Assembly: GCF_004363235.1 (NCBI RefSeq)
Contig: NZ_SNYW01000007.1
Location: 124,001-188,000, forward strand
Direction of reading: 5' to 3'
Length of the DNA: 64,000 nucleotides
Origin: Dongia mobilis
GTDB lineage: Bacteria; Pseudomonadota; Alphaproteobacteria; Dongiales; Dongiaceae
Positions within the stretch are counted from its first letter, which is position 1, and each line of letters opens with the position of its first letter. The translations under genes and the position numbers were made by a program. The notes beneath the pieces are model-generated. The model worked only from the letters and a program-made list of their open reading frames with translations. It had not been told where the DNA came from and did not search any database. Shown piece by piece: positions 42,325 to 50,602 of the stretch.

Positions 42325-43309
42325 GATCGCCGGCGGGGACTTCCGCTACCGGTTCGCCGAACATCGCGGCACGCTGCTCGCTGCTGCCGTCTTCTTGGCC
42401 ATGTTCGCGATCTATGGTGCCAATCACAATGCCGGTTTCAGCACCCTCGTGGTGACGACGGCCGCCAACAAGGGGGTGCTGCTGGCGCTGGTGGCGATGG
42501 CGCAGACCCTGGTCGTGCTGACTGCCGGTATCGACCTTTCGGTCGGCATGATCTTCGTGCTGGCGAACTGCCTCGCTTCGCAATTTGTGGTCGGCGATGC
42601 GCTGGAGACCGGCTTCGGCATCCTCATCGTGCTGGGTGCGGGCCTCCTCTGCGGCGCGCTCAATGGTCTCATCGTGATCTATGGCCGGCTGCAACCGATC
42701 GTGACGACGCTGGCGACCGGGGCCATCTTTTATGGCCTCGCCCTGCTGCTGCGTCCGGTGCCGGGCGGCGAGATCAACTACGACCTTGCCGATGCGCTGA
42801 CCGGTGACGTCTTTGGCGTGCCTGCCTCTCTGCTGATGCTGCTCGGCATCGTCCTGGTCATCTGGGTACCGCTGCGGCGCTCGGTCACCGGCCGCGCGAT
42901 ATACGCCGTGGGCTCCGCTGAAGCGGCTGCCTATATGTCGGGAGTTGCCATCAACCGGGCGCGATTCACCGCCTATCTGCTGTCCGGCCTGCTTGCCGCC
43001 TGTGGCGGGCTGATGCTGACCTTCGTCACCTATTCCGGCGAGGCCTCGGCCATGATCGGCGGTTCCTATACCCTGAACGCCATCGCCGCCGTGGTGATCG
43101 GCGGCGTCTCGCTCTATGGCGGGGCCGGCAGTGCGATCGGCGCCATTTTCGGCGCGCTTGTGCTGCGCACTATCGGCGACCTTCTGTTCGTCTTCGACTT
43201 CGATCCCCTGTGGCAGCCCCTGTTCCAGGGGGTGATCCTGCTTTCCGCCGTCACCCTGGGCTCGCTCCGCCTGCTGCGGGTCCGGAATCGCCTGGATCTG
43301 TTTGGATGA
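42317..43309 (+). CDS. Sugar ABC transporter permease (RbsC type)
   Basis: A 330-residue membrane protein of the RbsC/BPD_transp_2 family with about 8-10 hydrophobic segments, the TAGIDLSVGMIFVLAN block and the ATPase-contact region GRAIYAVGSAEAAAYMSGV. The start was chosen at 42317, which overlaps the ATPase stop. It is the first of two consecutive permease genes, so the channel is probably a heterodimer. Confidence 0.94.
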   Translation: MARIAGGDFRYRFAEHRGTLLAAAVFLAMFAIYGANHNAGFSTLVVTTAANKGVLLALVAMAQTLVVLTAGIDLSVGMIFVLANCLASQFVVGDALETGFGILIVLGAGLLCGALNGLIVIYGRLQPIVTTLATGAIFYGLALLLRPVPGGEINYDLADALTGDVFGVPASLLMLLGIVLVIWVPLRRSVTGRAIYAVGSAEAAAYMSGVAINRARFTAYLLSGLLAACGGLMLTFVTYSGEASAMIGGSYTLNAIAAVVIGGVSLYGGAGSAIGAIFGALVLRTIGDLLFVFDFDPLWQPLFQGVILLSAVTLGSLRLLRVRNRLDLFG

Positions 43310-44310
43310 GCGCGCCGCCCACCATCTCGCCAGGATCGTCGCCCCTGTCGCGCAGCCGGTTCGGCACCCTTCTGGCGCGCATCGACCGGCCGGTTCTGGC
43401 CGCCTTCGGCTGCATCATTCTGCTGCTGCTGGTCGGCAGTCTCTATTCCTCGAGTTTCCTCTCGCCCGATTATCTGCTGCAGCAATTGCAGGTGGCGTCC
43501 TTTCTCGGCCTCATCGCCACCGGCATGATGCTGGTGGTGCTCCTGGGGCAGATAGATCTGTCGGTTCCTTGGGTGGTGACGGTGGGCGGCATGATGTCGA
43601 CCGCTGCTGCCGGCTGGGGGCCCTTGGGCGAGGCTCTGGCCATTCCCTTCGGCATCACCTGTGGCGCTGCGATCGGTCTCGCCAACGGGATTGGTGTTGC
43701 TTGGCTGCGTGTGCCCTCGATGATCTTCACGCTTGGCATGAACGCGGTCGCCCAGGGCCTCATGGTGTTGCGGACCGGCGGCTTCGCGCCGCAGGATCAC
43801 GCCACCTCGGCCATGCATGTACTGGCGACCGGGCGGCACATCCTCAGCATCCCGAACGCTCTATTCGTCTGGGCAATTGTCGGGGCGATCACCATCTTCC
43901 TGCTCCGCCGCACCACTTTCGGCCGCGCGATCTATGCCATCGGCAATCGCGAGCGCGCTGCCTATCTCTCCGGTCTGCCGACCAGGCGCGTGATCGTCTT
44001 GGCCTTCATGGCCTCGGGCGGGTTGTCGGCTTTTGCCGGTGTATTGCTGGCGGGATATTCCACCAAGGCCTACCAGGCCATGGGCGACCCCTACCTGCTG
44101 CCCGCCGTGGCGGCGGTGGTGCTGGGCGGCACCAGCATCCTGGGCGGGCGCGGCTCCTATCTTGGCACCATCGCCGGCGTCATCCTGATCACGCTGCTGC
44201 AATCCATCCTTTCGGTGATGCAGATGCCCGAGGCCGGCCGCCAGATCATCTATGGCGGCGTGATCATCGCCATGTTGCTGGTCTATGGCCGCCAGAAGCG
44301 GCAGGTCTAG
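43306..44310 (+). CDS. Sugar ABC transporter permease (RbsC type)
   Basis: A 334-residue paralogue of the preceding permease, with the same layout: a polar N-terminus of about 28 residues, LGQIDLSVPWVVTVGG, the coupling region GRAIYAIGNRERAAYLSGL and ending in an RQKRQV tail. Its ATG overlaps the first permease's stop (ATGA). The 3' end overlaps the convergent gluconokinase gene by 4 bp. Confidence 0.94.
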   Translation: MSAPPTISPGSSPLSRSRFGTLLARIDRPVLAAFGCIILLLLVGSLYSSSFLSPDYLLQQLQVASFLGLIATGMMLVVLLGQIDLSVPWVVTVGGMMSTAAAGWGPLGEALAIPFGITCGAAIGLANGIGVAWLRVPSMIFTLGMNAVAQGLMVLRTGGFAPQDHATSAMHVLATGRHILSIPNALFVWAIVGAITIFLLRRTTFGRAIYAIGNRERAAYLSGLPTRRVIVLAFMASGGLSAFAGVLLAGYSTKAYQAMGDPYLLPAVAAVVLGGTSILGGRGSYLGTIAGVILITLLQSILSVMQMPEAGRQIIYGGVIIAMLLVYGRQKRQV

Positions 44311-44810
44311 CCAGTCGCCGAGGCGGCTTTCAGGCCGTTGAGCACTTCGGCGAGGATTTCTTCCGGTTTGTGCGAGATATCGACCCGGATGGCGGCTTCC
44401 GGCGGTTCCAGCGTGGCAAGCTGGCTCGGCAGCAGTGCGGGTGGCATGTAGTGGCCCTGCCTTCTGCCCATCCGTGCGGCGATCAAATCCGCTCCTCCAC
44501 TGAGGAAGACCACCCTGGCCGTCTCGCCCGCCCGGTCGAAGAGCCGGCGGCGATAGGCCTCCTTCAAGGCCGAGCAGGCGAGGACCACCGGCTTGCCCGC
44601 CTGCCGCAGCCCAGTGATCGCGCTGCCGATCGCATCCAGCCAGGGCCAGCGGTCGGCATCCTCCAGCGGCACGCCGCCGGACATCTTGGCGACGTTCTCC
44701 GGGGAATGAAAGGAATCGGCCTCCAGGAACTCGGCCCCCAGGGCGTCGGCCAGCATCCGGCCGATTGTGCTCTTGCCGCTGCCGCTTACTCCCATTACCA
44801 GCACGATCAT
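44307..44810 (-). CDS. gntK: Gluconokinase
   Basis: A 167-residue P-loop kinase with GVSGSGKSTIGR at the N-terminus, LEADSFHSPENVAKMSGG (substrate region) and ACSALKEAYRRRL, all diagnostic of the GntK/IdnK family. It phosphorylates D-gluconate to 6-phosphogluconate with ATP. It converges on and overlaps the sugar importer operon by 4 bp, so it has its own promoter in the 256-bp gap at 44811-45066 shared with the molybdenum hydroxylase genes. I saw no clear operator there. The neighbourhood suggests the imported sugar enters by a gluconate-like intermediate. Confidence 0.93.
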   Translation of the reverse strand: MIVLVMGVSGSGKSTIGRMLADALGAEFLEADSFHSPENVAKMSGGVPLEDADRWPWLDAIGSAITGLRQAGKPVVLACSALKEAYRRRLFDRAGETARVVFLSGGADLIAARMGRRQGHYMPPALLPSQLATLEPPEAAIRVDISHKPEEILAEVLNGLKAASATG

Positions 44811-45066
44811 GCGAACAATCCGCTCCCTCTGAAATCGCTGCCAATTTTACATCTCCGGCAGGGTCTCTCGCCACACCCCATTGCCCGTGAAACTGTCAAA
44901 AGCGGGAAGACGCATGGCCTGGCGATACCGCAATCCGGGATGGCCGGTGCCGCCGAAGCGGTCCTCCCCGGAGGTATGCCCGCGGGGGTGCCAGCAGGGG
45001 TATTGTGCAGGAGGGGGTCGGCGGGGTAGATCGGAACAGCCCTTCTAGCCATAGGAAGCAGCCAGA

Positions 45067-45927
45067 ATGAAATATGAGCGACCGACAACCCTCAAGGCAG
45101 CGGCGCAGATGCTGGCCAAGGAAAAAGGCAAGGCCTTTATCCTCGCCGGCGGCACTGATTTGCTGGTCCGCCTGCGCACCGGCTTCATCGAACCGGACCT
45201 GATCGTCGACATCAAGGATACCGCAGGTGCGAGATCGATCCAGAAGACAGCATCCGGTTTCAAGATCGGCGCTGCCGTCTCCGGAGCCGAGCTCGGCGAG
45301 AACGCGGCGCTCAAGAAGGCCTGGCCCGGCGTGGTCGAGGCGGCCAACCTGATTGGCTCCAAGCAGGTCCAGGGGCGCTGCACCATGACCGGCAATCTCT
45401 GCAACGCCTCGCCGGCGGCCGATTCCGTGCCGGCACTGGTGGCGGCAGGGGCCAAGGCGGTCGTGGTCGGCCCGAAGGGCAAGCGCACCCTGGCTGTCGA
45501 GGACGTTCCGGCCGGACCCGGCCGCACCAGCCTCAAGAAGGGCGAGATTATCGAGAGCCTGATCCTGCCCAAGCGCGCGCCGAAATCGGGCGATGCCTAC
45601 CTGCGCTTCATTCCCCGGACCGAGATGGACATCGCGGTGGTGGGCGTCGGCGTCAACCTGACGCTGGACGGCAAGGGCATCGTCACCAAGGCACGCGTCG
45701 CCCTCGGCGCCGTGGCGCCGACGGTGGTACTGGTACCGGCGGCCGCCAAGGCCATCATCGGCACCAAGCTCGACAAGGCGGCGCTGGATGCGCTGGCCGC
45801 GGCCTGTGCGGCTGCCTGCAATCCGATCGACGACAAGCGCGGCACGCGCGAATTCCGCATCAAGGTCGCCGGGGTGCTCGCCCGTCGCGCCGCCCGGATC
45901 GCGTATAAGCGCGCCGGCGGAAAGTAA
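45067..45927 (+). CDS. Molybdenum hydroxylase FAD-binding subunit (CoxM type)
   Basis: A 286-residue medium subunit of the xanthine dehydrogenase/CO dehydrogenase family. FAD contacts are in ILAGGTDLLVRLRTG near residue 30 and MTGNLCNASPAADSVPAL near residue 105, followed by the C-terminal CO_deh_flav_C domain. It transfers electrons from the Fe-S subunit to an acceptor in the cytosol. It heads a compact M-S-L-MoaD operon. The substrate cannot be deduced from this subunit. Confidence 0.94.
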   Translation: MKYERPTTLKAAAQMLAKEKGKAFILAGGTDLLVRLRTGFIEPDLIVDIKDTAGARSIQKTASGFKIGAAVSGAELGENAALKKAWPGVVEAANLIGSKQVQGRCTMTGNLCNASPAADSVPALVAAGAKAVVVGPKGKRTLAVEDVPAGPGRTSLKKGEIIESLILPKRAPKSGDAYLRFIPRTEMDIAVVGVGVNLTLDGKGIVTKARVALGAVAPTVVLVPAAAKAIIGTKLDKAALDALAAACAAACNPIDDKRGTREFRIKVAGVLARRAARIAYKRAGGK

Positions 45928-45937
45928 GGGGGAAATC

Positions 45938-46459
45938 ATGTCCGGCATAACAGTCAACACCAAGATCAACGGCGACCCGGTCGAGTTCATCTGCGAGGCG
46001 GATGAGACGCTGCTCGACGTGCTCCGGAACCGCCTCGGTCTCACCGGCGCCAAGGAAGGCTGCAGCACCGGCGATTGCGGCGCCTGCTCGGTGACCGTTG
46101 ACGGCCGCCTGACCTGCTCCTGCCTGGTGCTCGGCGCCGAGGCCGAGGGCCGGGACATCGGCACCATCGAGGGCATGGCGCAAGGCGAGCATCTGCATCC
46201 GCTGCAATCGAAATTCCTGGAACACGCCGCGCTTCAATGCGGCATCTGCACCCCGGGTTTCCTGGTGGCGGCGAAATCGCTGCTCGACAAGAACCCGGAT
46301 CCGACCGAGACCGAGATCCGCTTTGGCCTTGCCGGCAATCTGTGCCGCTGCACCGGTTACGACAAGATCGTCCGGGCGGTCCAGGATGCCGCGAAGGAAA
46401 TGCGCTCGGCCAAAGCCAAGAGCGCCAAGACCAAAACTGCAGCGAAGAAGAGGGCCTGA
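45938..46459 (+). CDS. Molybdenum hydroxylase [2Fe-2S] subunit (CoxS type)
   Basis: A 173-residue small subunit. The plant-type cluster site is GCSTGDCGACSVTV with the fourth Cys in TCSCLVLG, and the second cluster site is LQCGICTPG with NLCRCTGY. The last 20 residues are a Lys/Ala-rich tail (AKSAKTKTAAKKRA) not found in most relatives, though the large subunit gene also ends in AGGRKAA. The start at 45938 follows GGGGGAAATC. Confidence 0.95.
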   Translation: MSGITVNTKINGDPVEFICEADETLLDVLRNRLGLTGAKEGCSTGDCGACSVTVDGRLTCSCLVLGAEAEGRDIGTIEGMAQGEHLHPLQSKFLEHAALQCGICTPGFLVAAKSLLDKNPDPTETEIRFGLAGNLCRCTGYDKIVRAVQDAAKEMRSAKAKSAKTKTAAKKRA

Positions 46460-46462
46460 ACC

Positions 46463-48751
46463 ATGCCGCTCGATAACGCACCCGAAGGCAAGCGCAAGTT
46501 CAACGTCGTCGGCACGCGCCCGCTGCGACCCGACGGCATCGACAAGGTGACGGGCCGCGCCAAATTCGGCGCCGACGCCTCGGCGCCGGGCCAGCTGGTC
46601 GGCCGCATCCTGCGCTCGCCCCATGCCCATGCCATCATCAGGAAGATCGACACCTCGAAGGCCGAGAAGCTGCCGGGTGTGAAGGCCGTGATCACCCGCG
46701 ATGATTTCCCTGACCATACCGGGGGCAGCGGTGGTCTCTATGACACGCTGTGCAATGTCATGGCGCGCGAGAAGGCATTTTATGAGGGCCATGCCGTGGC
46801 GGCCGTCGCCGCTACCTCGGCTTCGATCGCGCGCCAGGCCCTTAAGCTGATCAAGGTCGATTACGAGGTCCTGCCGCACGTCACCGATGTCGACGAGGCG
46901 ATGAAGCCGGGGGCACCGCTCCTCCACAAAGACATGTTCACCGACGGCGTCGACCCGAAGCCGAAGAAGCCTTCCAACATCGCCCGCCGGTTCGAGTTCG
47001 GCCATGGCGATGTCGAGGCCGGCTTCAAGAAGGCAGATATCATCGTCGAACGCAGCTTCAAGACCGAGGCCGCGCATCAGGGCTATATCGAACCGCATGC
47101 GGCCTTGGCCAGCATGGGCCCGGACGGCAGTGCCGAGCTCTGGTGCTGCACCCAGGGTCACTACATGGTGCGCGACGTCTGCTCGCAGTTGCTCGGCATC
47201 GACATCGCGCGCCTCCGCGTGACGCAATCCGAGATCGGCGGCGGCTTCGGCGGCAAGACCACCGTCTTCATCGAGCCGGTGGCCCTGGCGCTCGCCCGCA
47301 AGGCCAACCGCCCGGTCAAGGTCGTCATGACCCGCGAGGAGGTGTTCAAGGCCAGCGGTCCGACCGCTTCGACCTCGATCGACATCAAGATCGGCGTCAC
47401 CAAGGACGGCCTCATCACCGCGGCCGACGGCGTCTTCCGCTATCAGGGCGGCCCGTTCCAGGGCTGCTCGCCGGCGGAATTCGGCGCCATGAGCGCCTTT
47501 GCCCAGTTCCACCTCGATAACGTCCGCGCCGTCGCCTATGACGTGGTCTGCAACCGGCCGAAGACGATTTCCTATCGCGCACCGGGTGCGCCGATGGCGA
47601 ATTTCGCGGTCGAAAGCGTCATTGAGGAACTGGCCCACAAGCTCGGCATGGAGCCCATCGACTTCCGCATCAAGAATGCGGCGCGCGAGGGCACCAAGTC
47701 GTCCTATGGCCCGGTCTATGGTCCGATCGGTCTTGGGGCGACATTGGAAGCGGCCAAGAACCATCCGCATTTCAAGGCACCGCTTGGCCCGAACCAGGGT
47801 CGCGGCATGGCCGCCGGCTTCTGGTTCAATTTCGGCGGCCAGTCCTGCGTCACCCTCAACATCCCGGTCGACGGCTCGATCACCGTTTCTGTGGGCTCAC
47901 CCGATATCGGCGGTTCACGCGCCGCGATGTGCATGATGGTGGCCGAGGAAATGGGCATCCCCTACGACCACGTCCGCGCCATCATCGCGGATACGTCGGC
48001 CTTGGGTTACAATGACGTCACCGACGGCAGCCGCACGACCTTTGCCACCGGCATGGCCTGCATCCTGGCAGCGCGCGACGCCATCAAGAAGCTGTGCGCT
48101 CGTGCCGCCGCCACCTGGGGCATTCCCGAGGATGCGGTGAAGTGGGAAAACGGCTATGCCAAGCCGGCCGGCCCCAATGCCGGCGACTTTGCGCCGCTGT
48201 CCCTGAAGGAGATCGCCGAGGCCTCGCCGGGCACGGGTGGCCCGATCGCCGGCCATCACGAGTTCTCGGCCGACGGTGCCGGCGTCAGCTTCGCCACGCA
48301 TATCTGCGATGTCGAGGTCGATCCCGAAACCGGCCGCTCCTCGATCGTGCGCTACACGGTCATCCAGGATGCCGGCAAGGCGGTGCACCCGTCCTATGTC
48401 GAGGGCCAGTTCCAGGGCGGCGCCGTGCAGGGCATTGGCTGGGCGCTCAACGAGGAATACATCTATGGCAAGGATGGCCGCCTGCAGAATGCGGGCTTCC
48501 TCGACTACCGCATCCCGGTCTGCTCGGATCTGCCGATGATCGACACCCAGATCCTGGAAATCCCCAATCCCGGCCACCCCTATGGTGTCCGCGGCGTGGG
48601 CGAAACCTCGATCGTGCCGCCGCTTGCCGCCATCGCCAATGCGGTGGCCAATGCGACCGGTGTCCGCTTCACCCAGATCCCGCTCTCGCCGCCGCGTGTC
48701 CTCAAGGGCATCGAGGAGGCGAAGAAGGCCGGCGGCAGGAAAGCGGCCTGA
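46463..48751 (+). CDS. Molybdenum hydroxylase large subunit (CoxL/XdhB type)
   Basis: A 762-residue molybdopterin-binding subunit. Visible are the N-terminal RPDGIDKVTGRAKFGAD, the cofactor loop IGGGFGGKT and the C-terminal GVRGVGE with the catalytic base Glu714. The active-site loop reads ISYRAPGAPMANF, so it is not the AYRCSFR of true CO dehydrogenase, and it also differs from the AYRGAG loop of many form-II proteins. The substrate, an aldehyde, purine or N-heterocycle to be hydroxylated with water, is therefore open. No signal peptide, so it is cytosolic. Confidence 0.92.
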   Translation: MPLDNAPEGKRKFNVVGTRPLRPDGIDKVTGRAKFGADASAPGQLVGRILRSPHAHAIIRKIDTSKAEKLPGVKAVITRDDFPDHTGGSGGLYDTLCNVMAREKAFYEGHAVAAVAATSASIARQALKLIKVDYEVLPHVTDVDEAMKPGAPLLHKDMFTDGVDPKPKKPSNIARRFEFGHGDVEAGFKKADIIVERSFKTEAAHQGYIEPHAALASMGPDGSAELWCCTQGHYMVRDVCSQLLGIDIARLRVTQSEIGGGFGGKTTVFIEPVALALARKANRPVKVVMTREEVFKASGPTASTSIDIKIGVTKDGLITAADGVFRYQGGPFQGCSPAEFGAMSAFAQFHLDNVRAVAYDVVCNRPKTISYRAPGAPMANFAVESVIEELAHKLGMEPIDFRIKNAAREGTKSSYGPVYGPIGLGATLEAAKNHPHFKAPLGPNQGRGMAAGFWFNFGGQSCVTLNIPVDGSITVSVGSPDIGGSRAAMCMMVAEEMGIPYDHVRAIIADTSALGYNDVTDGSRTTFATGMACILAARDAIKKLCARAAATWGIPEDAVKWENGYAKPAGPNAGDFAPLSLKEIAEASPGTGGPIAGHHEFSADGAGVSFATHICDVEVDPETGRSSIVRYTVIQDAGKAVHPSYVEGQFQGGAVQGIGWALNEEYIYGKDGRLQNAGFLDYRIPVCSDLPMIDTQILEIPNPGHPYGVRGVGETSIVPPLAAIANAVANATGVRFTQIPLSPPRVLKGIEEAKKAGGRKAA

Positions 48752-48766
48752 GGAAAGGGGCAGGGC

Positions 48767-49012
48767 GTGGCCAAGGTCGTTCTCTGGGGCTCCTTGCGGC
48801 CGCATACCGGCGGCAAGGCAGAGGTGGAGATCGAGGCGCGCAACGTGCAGGAATTGCTGGCCCGGCTGGGTGATTCCTATCCGGGCCTGCAATCCCAGAT
48901 CAAACGCGGTGTCTCGGTCTCGATCGACGGCCTCATCTACCGCGAGGGCTGGCTGCAGCCGCTGAAGCCCGACAGCGAGGTCTTCCTGCTGCCGCGCATG
49001 ACGGGCGGGTAG
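48767..49012 (+). CDS. MoaD/ThiS-like sulfur-carrier protein
   Basis: An 81-residue ubiquitin-fold protein that ends in the GG (PRMTGG) needed for adenylation and thiocarboxylate formation. MoaD hands sulfur to molybdopterin synthase. GTG start 15 bp after the hydroxylase large subunit. A copy dedicated to this operon may raise cofactor supply or serve a different sulfur transfer, such as for the Mo=S ligand, but that role is speculative. A perfect terminator follows. Confidence 0.85.
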   Translation: MAKVVLWGSLRPHTGGKAEVEIEARNVQELLARLGDSYPGLQSQIKRGVSVSIDGLIYREGWLQPLKPDSEVFLLPRMTGG

Positions 49013-49042
49013 TTCCCTCCAACCAGGCGCGTAACGATGTCA

Positions 49043-49082
49043 CAGGCGCCCCGCCGGAACCCGGCGGGGCGCCTGTCGTTTT
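49043..49082 (+). terminator. Rho-independent terminator of the molybdenum hydroxylase operon
   Basis: A perfect 15-bp GC-rich stem (49043-49057 with 49061-49075), a 3-nt AAC loop, then TCGTTTTGTC. It lies 30 bp after the MoaD-like gene. The right arm and tail also contain an EcfG-type promoter for the next gene. Confidence 0.88.
49056..49080 (+). promoter_or_regulatory. EcfG-type promoter embedded in the terminator, before csbD-like gene
   Basis: GGAAC (49056-49060), exactly 16 bp, CGTT (49077-49080), matching the alphaproteobacterial general-stress promoter GGAAC-N16/17-CGTT. It lies 73 bp before the CsbD-like ATG. The sigma factor gene is 2 kb downstream. Confidence 0.65.
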
Positions 49083-49152
49083 GTCGGTATCGATCGCATG
49101 GCCGTCCCAGCGGGCGGAATACGCGATCGTCCAATCGACCGAGGAGAACGAC

Positions 49153-49356
49153 ATGAACTGGGACATCATCGAAGGCAATTGGAGCCAGGCCAAAGGCAAG
49201 GTGAAGGAGCAATGGGGCAAACTCACCGACGACGACCTTGCCCGAATCAGCGGCAAGCGCGACCAGCTCGCCGGCAAGCTGCAGGAGCGCTACGGCATCG
49301 CCAAGGACGAGGTCGAGAAGCAGCTGACCGAGTTCGAGCGCGGCTATCGCAATTGA
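49153..49356 (+). CDS. CsbD-family stress protein
   Basis: A 67-residue helical, charged protein of the CsbD family with the N-terminal MNWDIIEGNWSQAKGKVKEQ and the GKLTDDDLARISGKRDQLAGK core. CsbD proteins are induced by the general stress response in many bacteria, and their biochemical role is unknown. The start at 49153 follows GAGGAG. It is monocistronic between two terminators and carries an EcfG-type promoter upstream. Confidence 0.92.
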   Translation: MNWDIIEGNWSQAKGKVKEQWGKLTDDDLARISGKRDQLAGKLQERYGIAKDEVEKQLTEFERGYRN

Positions 49357-49382
49357 TGTAGCTGTTTCAGAAACCGCTTTCG

Positions 49383-49424
49383 GCAGACCCGGTCCCGGCA
49401 GGGGCCGGGTCTGCTTGCTTTCTT
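49383..49424 (+). terminator. Rho-independent terminator after csbD-like gene
   Basis: The 10-bp arms GCAGACCCGG (49383-49392) and CCGGGTCTGC (49405-49414) close a 12-nt loop that can itself pair in part, followed by TTGCTTTCTT. Confidence 0.75.
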
Positions 49425-49462
49425 GCGCCTGAAAGCCCGCACAGGTGGCCCTTTCGTCGGGC

Positions 49463-49487
49463 GGAACCGGGCCGGACCGGTTCCGTT
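49463..49487 (+). promoter_or_regulatory. EcfG-type promoter before DUF1328 gene
   Basis: GGAAC (49463-49467), 16 bp, CGTT (49484-49487), a full match to the general-stress promoter, 50 bp before the ATG at 49538. Confidence 0.7.
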
Positions 49488-49537
49488 TGGTCAGTCAAAA
49501 GGCTGCTCGAAATGACCCACAGTGAAGGAAATGCACC

Positions 49538-49693
49538 ATGCTCTATTGGGCCGTCATTTTTTTGATCGTTGCGATTGTCGCCGGGGTCTTCGGCTTCGGT
49601 GGCATTTCCCAGGCAGCGACCGGCATCGCCAAGATCCTGTTCCTGATCTTCCTGGTGCTGTTCGTCGTTTCCCTGGTGGCGAATTACGTCTAG
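49538..49693 (+). CDS. DUF1328 small membrane protein
   Basis: A 51-residue hydrophobic protein ([20 protein letters not shown], then [19 protein letters not shown]) with two membrane helices joined by the conserved FGFGGIS..A.GIAK loop of the YtjA/DUF1328 family. Function unknown. Family members are common next to stress genes in proteobacteria. AAGGAA precedes the ATG. First gene of a three-gene unit with the DUF883 and holin-like genes and led by an EcfG-type promoter. Confidence 0.9.
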   Translation: MLYWAVIFLIVAIVAGVFGFGGISQAATGIAKILFLIFLVLFVVSLVANYV

Positions 49694-49741
49694 TTGCCGC
49701 GCATTTCCCAGACGCGGCTCGTGACAACAAAGGAGAACATC

Positions 49742-50008
49742 ATGGCTGATCGCATTTTGGACAAGGAACTAGACACCTTGAAGAATGATCTCGGCACCTT
49801 GCGCGACGATGTCGCCAGTCTGTCGCGCCTGCTGGCGAAGAAAGGGGGCGCCAAAATCGACAATGCGCTCGCCGACGGCAAGGCCAGGGTTCAAGCCGGG
49901 ATCGGCGCCGTGGAAGGCCAGGTCACGGCTCATCCGCTTGCCAGCCTGTTGGTCGCTTTCGGCGCCGGCATATTGCTGGCACGGCTCACCGGCAACCAGC
50001 AGCGGTAA
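49742..50008 (+). CDS. DUF883/ElaB-YqjD-like protein
   Basis: An 88-residue protein with an amphipathic, charged N-terminal region (DKELDTLKNDLGTLRDDVAS) and one C-terminal membrane helix preceded by HPLASLLVAFGAGILLA, the layout of the ElaB/YqjD family. YqjD in E. coli is a tail-anchored protein that binds ribosomes in stationary phase. Whether this one does is unknown. AAAGGAG precedes the ATG. Confidence 0.87.
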   Translation: MADRILDKELDTLKNDLGTLRDDVASLSRLLAKKGGAKIDNALADGKARVQAGIGAVEGQVTAHPLASLLVAFGAGILLARLTGNQQR

Positions 50009-50018
50009 GGGGCGGGGC

Positions 50019-50480
50019 ATGACATGGCTCGCCGCCATTGGCCGTCGGCTGGCCCTGCAGGCAGTCCTTGGTCTTGCTGCCATCTTGCTTGCCCTGGGAG
50101 CGCTCGGTGTCGGGCTCGGCGTCCTCCATGTCATGCTCAGCGACAGCCTGGGATTTACCGCCTCCCTGTCACTGATAGCCTGCATCCTTGTTTTGCTGGC
50201 AGTGGCCTCCGGCCTGGCAGCGCACTTCATTGGGTGGGGTCAGCGCCACTGGCAGGTGACACAGGCAAGGGCGCCTGAGCCGGAATCGACCGTCATCCTG
50301 GCCGATCTGGCGCAGGGGCTTCGTGGCGCAATCGCCGCCGATCCAGCCGCTGGAATCCTCGGGGCACTGGCGGCTGGCTTCATTGTCGGCGGCCGGTCCG
50401 GCCGGGATCTCACGGCCCTCCTCCAACTGGTTGCGGCTGTTCAGCTGAAGGCAGGGCAATCGGAGAAGCGGCGCGTCTGA
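50019..50480 (+). CDS. Putative membrane protein, phage-holin/YqjE-like
   Basis: A 153-residue protein with two strong hydrophobic hairpin helices (LALQAVLGLAAILLALGAL and SLSLIACILVLLAVASGL) and a C-terminal cytoplasmic tail with a further weakly hydrophobic, Gly-rich stretch (AAGILGALAAGFIVGG). This arrangement, and the place directly after a YqjD-like gene, resemble YqjE/holin-X proteins. It lies 10 bp after the DUF883 gene. Function unknown, and a membrane stress role is inferred from its neighbours. Confidence 0.75.
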   Translation: MTWLAAIGRRLALQAVLGLAAILLALGALGVGLGVLHVMLSDSLGFTASLSLIACILVLLAVASGLAAHFIGWGQRHWQVTQARAPEPESTVILADLAQGLRGAIAADPAAGILGALAAGFIVGGRSGRDLTALLQLVAAVQLKAGQSEKRRV

Positions 50481-50519
50481 ATGAGAAGTCCCGTGCTGAA
50501 GCGATTTCTGCGGCCGGTC

Positions 50520-50544
50520 GGAACCGGATTGCTCGCGGGGTGTT
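50520..50544 (+). promoter_or_regulatory. EcfG-type promoter before NepR-like gene
   Basis: GGAAC (50520-50524), 16 bp, TGTT (50541-50544), 58 bp before the ATG at 50603. EcfG-dependent transcription of nepR is the usual feedback in this family. Confidence 0.6.
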
Positions 50545-50602
50545 AAGCCGAACGCGGTGCGTATATCCTGACCAAAGGTTAGGGGTCGGAGTTGGGACTG
50601 CC

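Noticed and set aside
44811-45066. GC-rich gap between gluconokinase and the molybdenum hydroxylase as a riboswitch
   Set aside because: It holds small palindromic patches such as CCTCCCCGGAGG but no layout matching a known molybdenum-cofactor element that I could fold by eye.
45860-47770. A 636-codon open frame antisense to the molybdenum hydroxylase small and large subunits
   Set aside because: The plus strand encodes clear CoxS and CoxL proteins with all motifs. The antisense translation resembles no protein and reflects third-codon GC bias.
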